NCBI GenBank assembly: GCA_913058335.1
Contig: CAJXPX010000001.1
Span: 246,618 to 310,617 of the forward strand
Reading direction: 5' to 3'
DNA from: an uncultured Hyphomonadaceae bacterium
Lineage (GTDB): Bacteria; Pseudomonadota; Alphaproteobacteria; Caulobacterales; Maricaulaceae
DNA length: 64,000 bases
Shown: positions 17,649 to 26,639 of the stretch, one piece after another
Position numbering within the stretch: the stretch's first letter is position 1
How the letters are laid out: every line of letters begins with the position of its first letter
Position numbers and translations under genes: made by a program
Notes under the pieces: generated by a model
What the model was told of the DNA's origin: nothing
Database searches by the model: none
What the model saw: the letters and a program-made list of their open reading frames with translations, nothing else

Positions 17649-19730
17649 ATGACGCGACAAAGTCCTGTCCTCAAATCTCTGATGACTCGTCAAATGGAAA
17701 AGGGGGTTCTAAAAAACCTCCAAGATATTCGCCATTTCCGAATGGGGCGTGATGAGAACGATATAGAATGGGTCTTTTTTGACCGCCAGGGAGAGTCCGT
17801 TAACACTCTTAACAGAGCTGTCCTCGAAGACCTATCGCGCGTTCTGGACCAACTTAAAGACCACCCTCCCAAGGGCTTGGTTCTTCGCTCTGTGAAATCC
17901 TCCGGATTCTGCGCCGGCGCCGATATACGCGATTTCCTCGAAGCGTCCTCTCCTGAAGACATGATTGACGAGCTTTCACAAGGGAAAGCGATTTTGAATC
18001 GCTTAGAGTCTCTGCCCTTTCCGACAATTGCGCTTGTACATGGGCATTGTCTTGGCGGTGGATTTGAATTGGCCTTGGCCTGTGATGAGCGCATCGCCAT
18101 TGAAGGGGCAAAATTTGGATTTCCCGAAGTTCAGCTCGGACTTCATCCCGGCCTAGATGGATCAGTTCGTTTGACACGGTTAATTAATCCCCTTGAAGCC
18201 ATGACCTACATGCTAACAGGCAAAACGGCTTATACGCATAAAGCCAAGACACTTGGGATTGTTTCAGAAATTGTAGAAGAACGTCATGCAAAAGCTGCCG
18301 TTCAATCCGTTTTTCAGTCTCGTCCTAAATCAGACCGAAATGGCTTTCTAAGTAGCATAATGAACACTGGCCCCGCTAGGTCTTTTGCTGCCAAAAAGAT
18401 GCGCAAGCAAACTTCAAAACAGGCTCCGAAAGTGCATTACCCTGCGCCTTATGCGTTAATTGATCTTTGGGAAAAGCACGGGGATAATCATGACGCCATG
18501 TCCAAGGCGGAAACCCGCTCCTTCGCCCACCTCATGTTTTCTGAAACAGCCCAAAATCTTATTCGCGTTTATTTCTTACGAGAAGCTTTAAAGTCTTCTG
18601 CTGAAAGCAAATCAGAATTTGATCACCTCCATATGATTGGCGCCGGGGCTATGGGCGGGGACATTGCGGCGTGGTCCGCTATACAGGGTTTGACTGTTTC
18701 TCTCGTCGATATCGAAAATAAAGCCATTGGCGAGGCCATGAAACGCGCCAAAATAATGGGGCAAAAGCAACACTTAAATTCTATGCAGTCGCGGGACGCT
18801 CTAGATAGGCTGATAGCTGATCCACAGCAACATGGCGTGATGAAAGCTGATATTCTCATTGAAGCCGGACCGGAAGTCGAAAAAATAAAAAAGCAAATTT
18901 ATGCCTCCGTTGAACCCGATTTGAAATCAACGGCCGTTTTAGCCACCAATACGTCTAGCTTGCCCCTGTCTGATATTGGTCATTCACTTAGAAAAAAAGG
19001 GCGCTTTGCCGGTATCCATTTCTTTAATCCCGTCGCCAGTCTGGATTTGGTCGAAGTCGTGAATTGGTCAGGCGCAAATAAGGTGACAATGGAACGGTCC
19101 CGCGGCTTTATTGGGCAAATCGGAAAACTGCCCGTAAATGTTAAGAGCGCGCCGGGGTTTTTAGTAAATCGGGCTTTGATGCCCTATCTTCTAGAGGCCA
19201 TTCTCATGCTTGAGGAAGGCGTCAAGGCAGAAACAATTGATAAAGCCGCCGAAGACTTCGGTATGCCAGTAGGACCTATTGAACTCGCTGATCAAGTTGG
19301 TTTAGATATTTGTCAGCATGTGGGGGATGTGTTGCGAGAGCAATTAGATACTCCCGTCGCAGAGATTCCTACCTTCGTTAGGCAAAAAGTCGAAGAGGGT
19401 CGTCTAGGCAAAAAAACCGGTCACGGTTTTTATAAATGGAAAGACGGCAAAGCCCAAAAAGGAGAGCCCGAAACGCCCTCTGAAGATGCACAAGACCGCC
19501 TAATTCTGCCTATGTTAAATGCCTGCGCTACTTGTCTGCGCAAAGATATTGTTGGAAGTTCGGATGAGCTTGACGCCGCTATGATTTTTGCGACTGGATT
19601 TGCTCCTTTTCGAGGCGGCCCTATGTATTACGCCGACTGGCGGGGTCATAAGGACATCCAAGACTCCCTTTTGCGTCTCTCTAAAAGCTATGGTGAACGC
19701 TTTAATCCTGACCCCTATTGGCAGGAATAA
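17649..19730 (+). CDS. fadJ: Enoyl-CoA hydratase / 3-hydroxyacyl-CoA dehydrogenase fusion
   Basis: A 693-residue bifunctional enzyme. The N-terminal crotonase half shows the oxyanion-hole segment FCAGADIRDFLEA and GHCLGGGFELALACDE, with the catalytic region FGFPEVQLGLHPG. The C-terminal half has the NAD-binding fold MIGAGAMGGDIAAWSA, the IHFFNPV active-site motif and the dimerisation domains (APGFLVNRALMPYLLEA; GRLGKKTGHGFYKW). It hydrates enoyl-CoA and oxidises the 3-hydroxyacyl-CoA. About 40 residues precede the crotonase core; alternative Met starts exist within the first 35 residues. It lies between the thiolase and the CoA hydrolase/transferase genes in one transcription unit. Confidence 0.93.
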   Translation: MTRQSPVLKSLMTRQMEKGVLKNLQDIRHFRMGRDENDIEWVFFDRQGESVNTLNRAVLEDLSRVLDQLKDHPPKGLVLRSVKSSGFCAGADIRDFLEASSPEDMIDELSQGKAILNRLESLPFPTIALVHGHCLGGGFELALACDERIAIEGAKFGFPEVQLGLHPGLDGSVRLTRLINPLEAMTYMLTGKTAYTHKAKTLGIVSEIVEERHAKAAVQSVFQSRPKSDRNGFLSSIMNTGPARSFAAKKMRKQTSKQAPKVHYPAPYALIDLWEKHGDNHDAMSKAETRSFAHLMFSETAQNLIRVYFLREALKSSAESKSEFDHLHMIGAGAMGGDIAAWSAIQGLTVSLVDIENKAIGEAMKRAKIMGQKQHLNSMQSRDALDRLIADPQQHGVMKADILIEAGPEVEKIKKQIYASVEPDLKSTAVLATNTSSLPLSDIGHSLRKKGRFAGIHFFNPVASLDLVEVVNWSGANKVTMERSRGFIGQIGKLPVNVKSAPGFLVNRALMPYLLEAILMLEEGVKAETIDKAAEDFGMPVGPIELADQVGLDICQHVGDVLREQLDTPVAEIPTFVRQKVEEGRLGKKTGHGFYKWKDGKAQKGEPETPSEDAQDRLILPMLNACATCLRKDIVGSSDELDAAMIFATGFAPFRGGPMYYADWRGHKDIQDSLLRLSKSYGERFNPDPYWQE

Positions 19731-19740
19731 AAAAAGATTT

Positions 19741-21585
19741 ATGGCTGCGGAAACAGCGAATTTTACGGATGCAGGTTTACTTGCGGACAAGATCATAGAG
19801 CGACTTGATGGCAAAATCGTATTGGCGACGCCGCTCGGTCTTGGCAAAGCCAATCATGTTATCAACGCCATTTATGAACGTGTTCGGCAAAATCAGTCTT
19901 ACACTCTCAAAATATACACAGCCCTCACTCTAATTACACCTTCGGCCTCTTCTGATATGGAAAGTCGATTTCTCAGCCCTCTCAAAAAACGCCTTTTCGA
20001 AAATTATTGTGAGTTAAATTTTGCTAAGGATTTAAAAAACGGAGAAATGCCTCCCAATGTGGAAGTTTATGAATTTTTCTTGGCTGCTGGCCAATGGCTT
20101 GGGAACTCTACTGTTCAAGAAAACTATATCAGCGCAAATTATTCTGATGCGGGACGATATATTCTTGAAAAGGGGATTAATCTTGTCGCGCAGATGATTT
20201 CCAAATCCTCTAACACATCACATTACAGCCTGGCCTGCAATCCGGATATAACCCTCGACCTTCTCTCCGCGCGTCAAAACGGAGAGGCAGACTTCCTCAT
20301 GGTCGGAGAAGTAAACAACGCCCTGCCCTATATGCCAGGCGATGCCGAAATTGAAAGTGACACCTTTGACATAATCTTAAACGGGGAGTCAGCTGAATCT
20401 GCGCTTTTCAATATTCCAAAGCGGCCTGTTAGTCTGCCAGAATACGCCGCCGGATTTTATGCTTCGGGTCTTATTCCGGATGAAGGTACCTTGCAGATCG
20501 GAATCGGCTCTATCGGCGACGCCGTCGCCTATGCGTTAATTATGCGCCAAACAGATAATGAAACTTACCGCCAGATAATGAGTGCCCTCCATACCAAAGA
20601 AGAGATGAGCCATTTAGACCTCGCGCCGTTTGATATTGGCTTGCACGGAATGAGCGAAATGTTCGTGGATAGCTTTTTAGACTTAATGGAGGGAGGTGTT
20701 ATTAAGCGTGAGGTCGAAAATATATTGGTTCACGGGGGTTTTTTTGTCGGCCCCAAATCACTTTATCAACGCTTAAGCGACATGCCCAACACGCTGCGCC
20801 AAAAAATTAACATGACCCGGGTTCGGTTCATAAATGATACTCACCATGATTTTGAGAACAAACAAGAACATCGTCAAAAGGCGCGTTTCATCAATAATGC
20901 CATGAAAGCGACCTTGCTCGGATCCATTGTCTCGGATGGTTTGAATAATGGTCAGGTCATAAGCGGCGTTGGCGGGCAATATGACTTTGTGCGTCAGGCC
21001 TTTGCGCTAGAAGGGGCCCGGTCTCTGATAATGTTAAACGCTCTACGTGACGGACCCGCGAAGCCAGAGAGTAATATTGTCTGGAATTATAGTCATACAA
21101 CTATCCCCCGCCATTTGAGGGATATTGTGATTACTGAATACGGCGTGGCGGACTTAAAGGGAAAGCGGGATGAAGATGTCATTCAGGGAATGATTTCAAT
21201 ATCGGATACGCAATTTCACAGCTCACTTATAAAAAAGGCTCAAGAAAATGGTAAGCTGTGCCGGGAGTTTAAGCCACCGACTGAATGGTCAAAAAACACC
21301 AGAGACCATATACAGACATCTCTCGGAAAATTTCAGGACCAAGGGCACTTACCGAATTTTCCATTCGGCACTGACTTTACACCTGTTGAGCAAAGACTCA
21401 TTAAAGCGCTTGATAAACTCAAGCCTATTTCAAAATCCAAATTAAAAATTATTAGAAATTCTTGGAAAGGATTTCGTACAACGCCGGATGAGGATGTTCG
21501 CAACGCCCTGATAAGGATGAATTTAGATAATCCGCAAAACCTCGATGAATTGACGAAATCCTACCTATTACGTGCTGTGCTTTAG
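19741..21585 (+). CDS. Acetyl-CoA hydrolase/transferase family protein
   Basis: About 614 residues. The frame is open back to 19588 inside fadJ, but the ATG at 19741, ten bases after the fadJ stop, is the sensible start. The C-terminal part has the family signature ITEYGVADLKGK with the catalytic Glu, preceded by SGVGGQYDFVRQAF; the first third holds the N-terminal CoA-transferase domain (ATPLGLGKANHVINAIYERV). The family hydrolyses acetyl-CoA or moves CoA between acids. As the last gene of the beta-oxidation operon it could recycle CoA or activate a pathway acid. It is longer than simple acetate CoA-transferases because of extra N-terminal and C-terminal segments. Confidence 0.85.
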   Translation: MAAETANFTDAGLLADKIIERLDGKIVLATPLGLGKANHVINAIYERVRQNQSYTLKIYTALTLITPSASSDMESRFLSPLKKRLFENYCELNFAKDLKNGEMPPNVEVYEFFLAAGQWLGNSTVQENYISANYSDAGRYILEKGINLVAQMISKSSNTSHYSLACNPDITLDLLSARQNGEADFLMVGEVNNALPYMPGDAEIESDTFDIILNGESAESALFNIPKRPVSLPEYAAGFYASGLIPDEGTLQIGIGSIGDAVAYALIMRQTDNETYRQIMSALHTKEEMSHLDLAPFDIGLHGMSEMFVDSFLDLMEGGVIKREVENILVHGGFFVGPKSLYQRLSDMPNTLRQKINMTRVRFINDTHHDFENKQEHRQKARFINNAMKATLLGSIVSDGLNNGQVISGVGGQYDFVRQAFALEGARSLIMLNALRDGPAKPESNIVWNYSHTTIPRHLRDIVITEYGVADLKGKRDEDVIQGMISISDTQFHSSLIKKAQENGKLCREFKPPTEWSKNTRDHIQTSLGKFQDQGHLPNFPFGTDFTPVEQRLIKALDKLKPISKSKLKIIRNSWKGFRTTPDEDVRNALIRMNLDNPQNLDELTKSYLLRAVL

Positions 21586-21607
21586 GACTTGCGATTGTAT
21601 AGACAAT

Positions 21608-21829
21608 TTATAACTTGCCTTGAAGCATATCTTTTTCTGCTGAAAGGGCGTTTCTAAAGACGAAATAAAACAGAACGGCCAAAGGCAGTAGCATGAAGCC
21701 TTCTCCACCCGCTATTACCGATTGTGAAGCGTGAAGACCATTCAGGCCCATCCACGTCAGACCTTCGACGAGCACTCCGGCTTCAAGAGTCAAAAAAAGT
21801 GCGCCAACCAAAGCATTTAAGTAGATCAT
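21608..21829 (-). CDS. Small two-helix membrane protein, unknown
   Basis: A 73-residue protein with two predicted membrane segments (LNALVGALFLTLEAGVLVEG and FMLLPLAVLFYFVF) and a short charged C terminus. AAGGA lies seven bases upstream of the ATG, which supports real translation. I do not recognise the family. It is transcribed on the opposite strand to both neighbours, between the fad operon and the RND efflux operon, and has no obvious partner. Confidence 0.6.
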   Translation of the reverse strand: MIYLNALVGALFLTLEAGVLVEGLTWMGLNGLHASQSVIAGGEGFMLLPLAVLFYFVFRNALSAEKDMLQGKL

Positions 21830-22179
21830 TCTATTTTCCTTTTTAGAGGAACACCCTTTGCAATAGTGTTCAAAACGAGATGTGTGTCACAAAAATTAAT
21901 ATTCAAGTCACCGCCCAGATAATTTTTGTATACTTTGAAGACTATACTAATTCTTTATAATAATCTTGAAGAGTTTGATGTCCCATTATGAAATGGATAA
22001 AAAACTGCAGTTTCAAACAAAAGTCTACGCCTCCAATTTATCTATGCATAAACGCATAACAGATGCCTTTTTTAAGGACACCCCCCCACTTGAAACGGTT
22101 ATACATGACGCCTACTTAATGCCGAGATTACGACTGTTTTCAGAGGGGGGTTCGAAATTGAGCCCAGCAGGAAATCCTT
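21830..22179. other. Intergenic region upstream of RND operon
   Basis: About 350 AT-rich bases between a minus-strand small gene and the RND adaptor gene. TATACT occurs twice close together around 21930-21950, within the likely promoter of the efflux operon. A weak short frame (21978-22202) crosses its right end. No regulator gene of the usual TetR type sits here. Confidence 0.5.
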
Positions 22180-22202
22180 ATGCCAGTACTCAAATATATT
22201 AA
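21978..22202 (+). CDS. Doubtful short ORF upstream of RND adaptor
   Basis: A 74-codon frame beginning MSHYEMDKKLQ with GAAGAG just upstream. It overlaps the start of the adaptor gene by 23 bases and resembles no family I know. It could be a leader peptide, the remnant of a lost regulator or chance. I list it only because it fills an otherwise empty stretch. Confidence 0.2.
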   Translation: MSHYEMDKKLQFQTKVYASNLSMHKRITDAFFKDTPPLETVIHDAYLMPRLRLFSEGGSKLSPAGNPYASTQIY

Positions 22203-23406
22203 AATTTCATCCTGTTTATTTTCGCTCGCTCTAATCGCCTGTCAAGCGGGTGAAGAAGGAGATGCGGCTGCCCAGTCTCAATCACAGGCTCAAGCTAGCC
22301 AGGCTATGGCGGTGCAAACTGTCACAGTTCGTAAACATAATGTCCCCAATGTCATTGAGCTTCCCGGACGCGTCGAACCTGTTAGGCAAGCTGAAGTGCG
22401 AGCCCGCGTAACCGGAATTGTTCAAAAACGCCTCTATGAAGAGGGAACAGACGTGACTGCGGGCCAAGCGCTTTTTAATATTGATCCCAGAGAAGTGAAA
22501 GCCAATCTTGCGCAAGTTAAAGCCACGTTGCAACGTGCGGAAGCTACCGCCGCAAATGCGAAAACCGTTGTAAATCGGTTTAAAAACCTCGTGGAATTAC
22601 AGGCTGTCAGTCAACAGGAATATGACTCAGCCGTCGCAGCGTCTCGTGAAGCCGACGCCAGCGTAATACAAATTAAGGCGCAAATAGACTCAGCAAATTT
22701 GCAGTTAGGTTATACAACTGTACGCGCCCCAATTGCAGGTCGTGCTCGCCGCGCCAACGTGACCGAAGGCGCCTTAGTCAGCGCTGGCGAAGCCACGCTC
22801 ATGACTCAAATTGAACAGCTTGACCCCGTCTATGTTACAGTCGCTCAATCATCGTCAAAAGTTCTCGAAATCCGTCGGGCTATCGCGGATGGCGGTATTC
22901 AACTCGATGAAAATGGAAAGACGAAAGTAGAGTTGTTTTTTGGGGACGGCACACCCTATTCGGAAACGGGATATCTCGACTTTCTGGACTTTTCAGTCAA
23001 TGAATCAACTGGAACTATTAATCTTAGGGCTGAATTTCCTAATCCCGATAAGATTCTTCTCCCTGGTGAATTCGTTCATGCACGTTTTTATGTTGGGTCC
23101 CGAAAAAATGGTATTTCCGTTCCACAAAACTCCGTAAATTTTTCTGAATCAGGCGCAAGCGTTTTTGTTATTAACGCCGAGGGCAAAGCGGAAGTTAAAC
23201 CTGTTAAGATAGGAGCGATGGACGGTAAAGATTGGGTCGTCGAGAGCGGCCTTACGGTTGGGGATGAAGTTATTACAAGTAACTTGCAAAAAATTCGTCC
23301 TGGTGCAGCCGTTGAAATCACAGATAGTCAGGAAACTATGTCGTCCTCAGCGGTAGGTAATACATCAGAAAATATGGAGTCTTCAGAAGAAGGCAATCCA
23401 TTATGA
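22180..23406 (+). CDS. RND efflux periplasmic adaptor (MexA/AcrA type)
   Basis: A 408-residue membrane-fusion protein with a lipoprotein signal (lipobox LIAC near residue 21), so it is anchored to the inner membrane. The barrel-sandwich lipoyl halves (RVEPVRQAEVRARVTGIV and LGYTTVRAPIAGRARRANV) flank an alpha-helical hairpin (residues about 110-165); a beta-barrel and membrane-proximal domain follow. AGGA lies upstream of the ATG. It links the RND pump at 23454 to the outer-membrane channel at 26636. The Ser/Glu-rich C-terminal tail is of unknown use. Confidence 0.93.
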   Translation: MPVLKYIKISSCLFSLALIACQAGEEGDAAAQSQSQAQASQAMAVQTVTVRKHNVPNVIELPGRVEPVRQAEVRARVTGIVQKRLYEEGTDVTAGQALFNIDPREVKANLAQVKATLQRAEATAANAKTVVNRFKNLVELQAVSQQEYDSAVAASREADASVIQIKAQIDSANLQLGYTTVRAPIAGRARRANVTEGALVSAGEATLMTQIEQLDPVYVTVAQSSSKVLEIRRAIADGGIQLDENGKTKVELFFGDGTPYSETGYLDFLDFSVNESTGTINLRAEFPNPDKILLPGEFVHARFYVGSRKNGISVPQNSVNFSESGASVFVINAEGKAEVKPVKIGAMDGKDWVVESGLTVGDEVITSNLQKIRPGAAVEITDSQETMSSSAVGNTSENMESSEEGNPL

Positions 23407-23453
23407 TTTCTATTATAAAGACCACTCCTGTTATAAAGAAAGTGGATTGATCT

Positions 23454-26400
23454 GTGCCTCGTTTTTTTATTGATCGGCCCATCTTTGCTTGGGTAATTTC
23501 GCTTTGCATATTACTGGCGGGCTTTATCGCTCTTCGTGGACTTCCCGTAGAGCAATATCCGGAAGTTGCTCCCCCTTCTCTGACTATCACAGCGATTTAT
23601 CCTGGGTCCGATGCAGAAACCCTTGAGCAAAATGTTATCCAAATTATCGAGCAACAACTTAATGGTGTTGAAGGTTTTCTTTATATGGCTTCCGAAAGTC
23701 AATCTAACGGAAGAGGCACTATTACTTTAACATTCGAATCCGGAACTGACATTGATATTGCACAGACAGAGGTTCAAAACCGTCTGAGTACCGTAGAGGC
23801 TAGATTACCAGAAGATGTTCGACGACAGGGCATTCAGGTACGGCAAGCAAGTTCCTCTTTTTTGCAAATCATCGCTCTAACCTCAAAAAGCGGAGAGCTT
23901 GGCTCAACTGATTTAGGTAATATTGCCTCTCTTCAAATCATTGACGAATTGCGCCGGGTACCAGGGGTTGGTGATGTTAGGCTATTCGGGTCGGAATATG
24001 CTATGCGTATTTGGTTAGACCCTGAAAAATTAGCTTCTTATGAACTGGCACCTGCCGCTGTCCTTTCAGCTATTAGAGAACAAAACAGCCAGACCGCAGG
24101 TGGCTCTCTAGGAGCCCTTCCTAATTTAAAAGACACTCAGATTTCCGCTACAATTGTCACGCAGAATCGATTTTCATCTGTCGAGCAATTCGAAAAAATT
24201 ATACTTCGCGCGCAAAGTGGGGGGGCAACCGTCCGCCTCGGAGATGTGGCACGTGTTGAAATTGGAGCCCAAAACTACGCCTTTGGCACAACTCTCAATG
24301 GGCAGCCTATGGCTGGTATGGCTATTCAACTTGCAACAGGTGCTAATGCCTTGTCTACGGCCAAAGGCGTAAATACGCGTATGAAGGAATTAGAGGCAAG
24401 CCTCCCCGCAGATGTAGAGTGGAAAATTCCTTACGACACCACTCCCTTTGTCCGTATTTCGATTAAAGAAGTTGTAAAAACGCTTCTTGAAGCTATGGCT
24501 TTGGTATTTCTCGTAATGTACTTATTTTTGCAAAACTGGCGAGCCACTCTCATTCCAACTATTGTGGTGCCCGTTGCATTGGGAGGAGCTTGCGTTGGTC
24601 TATGGCTATTTGGGTTCTCTATAAACGTTTTAACACTTTTCGGGATGGTTTTGGCAATTGGGATTTTGGTCGATGATGCCATTATCGTTATCGAAAATGT
24701 TGAACGCATTATGCGTGAAGAAGGCTTACCCCCTATAGAAGCCACGCGTAAAGCTATGGACCAAATTACTGGTGCGATTGTTGGCATTACCCTTGTTTTG
24801 GTAGCTGTATTTTTACCTATGGCATTTTTCCCGGGATCTACTGGTGAGATTTACAGGCAATTTTCGGTTACCTTGGCAGTTTCTATCACTTTCTCAGCGC
24901 TGATGGCTTTAACACTAACGCCTGCGCTCTGTGCAACTTTTTTAAAACCAATAGAAAAAGAAGCCCATGAAGGAGACGGGTCTAAAAGTAAAACATCTAA
25001 ATGGAATATAGCCGCTAGATTCTTTTCCGCTTTTAATCGTTGGTTTGGCCGAATGACTGACAGATATGGTCGCGCAACAGATGGAATTTTATCACGGTCT
25101 ATTCGAGGTTTCGCAGTCTTTTGTCTTCTTGTTGGCTTGACAGGCTTTCTGTTTATGCGCTTGCCAACAGCTTTTCTGCCTGTTGAAGATCAAGGGTTCC
25201 TCATAACGGTAGTACAAGCCCCGCCAGGTGCTACTCGTGAACGAACGGATGTTGCAGTTGAGTCAGTTTCGGATTTCTGGCTTAATCAGCCAGAAGTTGA
25301 GAATTTAGTCGTTATTCGGGGCTTCAGTTTTTTTGGCCAAGGTCAAAATAATGCGATGATGTTTAGCCCACTTTATGATTGGAAAAAACGGAAAGGCGAA
25401 GAGAGTAAGGCCTCAGCTTTGTTAGGGCGGGCCATGGGCCAATTCTCTCAACTTGATAACGCAACTGTATTTGCAATTCAGCCGCCAGCAATCAGCTCTT
25501 TAGGAATTGCAAACGGTTTCACACTTAAAGTTGAAGATCGAGCGGGTCTTGGCAGAGACGCCCTTGTGAGTGCGCGTGACGAATTGTTAGGCTTGATGCG
25601 ACAAAGCAACCTTCTTACAAATGTCAGGCCTGAAGATCAGCAAGTAGCGCCACAATTACGTGTGAAAATTGATAGGGTTTTGGCTCGATCTTTAGGATTG
25701 TCGATTTCAGATGTGAATAGCACTCTAGCCATCAATTTTGGCTCGGCTTTCGTAAATGAATTTGTTTTAGAAGGGCGATCTCTTCAGGTTCTCGTACAGG
25801 CGGATGCTCCATACCGTATGACAGCTGAAGATATACTGTCTTTGCGTGTTCCAAATCAAACCGGTGAACTCGTTCCGTTTAGTACATTTGCTTCAGCTGA
25901 ATGGACAGCAGGGCCTCCAAGCCTTGCTCGGTATAATGGCTACCCGGCCATGACAATTTCGGGCGAAGCCGCTGCAGGACAGTCCTCAGGGACAGCTTTG
26001 GAGGAAGTCGAGAGGCTTGTTGCACAGCTTCCTCAAGGCATTGGGTCTGAATGGACAGGCATAAGTTATCAGGAAAAACAATCCGCCGGTCAAATCGGTA
26101 TACTCTTGGGATTATCCGTCCTAGTTGTCTTCTTGCTTTTATCTGCCCTTTATGAAAGCTGGGCCATGCCTTTGGCCGTTTTGCTCATTGTTCCGATTGG
26201 TGTTTTAGGAGCCGTTGTGTTTTCAATGCTCAGAGGTCTGTCTGCGGATGTCTATTTCAATGTTGGGTTAGTTACAATTATTGGGCTAGCAGCAAAGAAC
26301 GCCATTCTCATTGTAGAATTTGCAATTGAAGAAGAAGAAACAGGAAAATCTCCTTTGGAAGCTGTCAGAAGTGCAGCCCGCTTACGTCTCAGACCAATTA

Positions 26401-26639
26401 TCATGACGTCAATGGCTTTTATTCTCGCTATGGTGCCTTTGGTTATCTCCGATGGAGCGGGCGCGAATAGTAGGATAGCAGTCGGAACAGGCGTTATGGG
26501 CGGCATGATAACGGCAACTGCAATTGGTATTTTCGTGATTCCTCTGCTTTATCTTTTAATACGCAAACATCTTAGCCGTAAGGATCCGTCACCCTCCGGT
26601 CAGCTGGAAGCGCATGGAGAAGAGGCGAGTTCGTCATGA
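23454..26639 (+). CDS. RND multidrug efflux permease, HAE1 family
   Basis: A 1061-residue inner-membrane pump starting at GTG (MPRFFIDRPIFAWVIS, the standard HAE1 start). Twelve membrane segments in two halves surround large periplasmic loops. The proton-relay Asp pair is in ILVDDAIIVIENVERIM and the second-half equivalent is AAKNAILIVEFAIEEEE. It expels hydrophobic drugs, solvents or metabolites by proton antiport. Homologues are AcrB/MexB; the substrate is unknown. It sits between adaptor and channel genes and overlaps the latter by four bases. Closeness to the catabolic genes may mean it removes toxic substrate or intermediates. Confidence 0.95.
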   Translation: MPRFFIDRPIFAWVISLCILLAGFIALRGLPVEQYPEVAPPSLTITAIYPGSDAETLEQNVIQIIEQQLNGVEGFLYMASESQSNGRGTITLTFESGTDIDIAQTEVQNRLSTVEARLPEDVRRQGIQVRQASSSFLQIIALTSKSGELGSTDLGNIASLQIIDELRRVPGVGDVRLFGSEYAMRIWLDPEKLASYELAPAAVLSAIREQNSQTAGGSLGALPNLKDTQISATIVTQNRFSSVEQFEKIILRAQSGGATVRLGDVARVEIGAQNYAFGTTLNGQPMAGMAIQLATGANALSTAKGVNTRMKELEASLPADVEWKIPYDTTPFVRISIKEVVKTLLEAMALVFLVMYLFLQNWRATLIPTIVVPVALGGACVGLWLFGFSINVLTLFGMVLAIGILVDDAIIVIENVERIMREEGLPPIEATRKAMDQITGAIVGITLVLVAVFLPMAFFPGSTGEIYRQFSVTLAVSITFSALMALTLTPALCATFLKPIEKEAHEGDGSKSKTSKWNIAARFFSAFNRWFGRMTDRYGRATDGILSRSIRGFAVFCLLVGLTGFLFMRLPTAFLPVEDQGFLITVVQAPPGATRERTDVAVESVSDFWLNQPEVENLVVIRGFSFFGQGQNNAMMFSPLYDWKKRKGEESKASALLGRAMGQFSQLDNATVFAIQPPAISSLGIANGFTLKVEDRAGLGRDALVSARDELLGLMRQSNLLTNVRPEDQQVAPQLRVKIDRVLARSLGLSISDVNSTLAINFGSAFVNEFVLEGRSLQVLVQADAPYRMTAEDILSLRVPNQTGELVPFSTFASAEWTAGPPSLARYNGYPAMTISGEAAAGQSSGTALEEVERLVAQLPQGIGSEWTGISYQEKQSAGQIGILLGLSVLVVFLLLSALYESWAMPLAVLLIVPIGVLGAVVFSMLRGLSADVYFNVGLVTIIGLAAKNAILIVEFAIEEEETGKSPLEAVRSAARLRLRPIIMTSMAFILAMVPLVISDGAGANSRIAVGTGVMGGMITATAIGIFVIPLLYLLIRKHLSRKDPSPSGQLEAHGEEASSS

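Noticed and set aside
19588-19740. Upstream extension of the CoA hydrolase/transferase into fadJ
   Set aside because: The ATG at 19741 fits the family start and operon spacing; the extension would overlap fadJ by over 140 bases.
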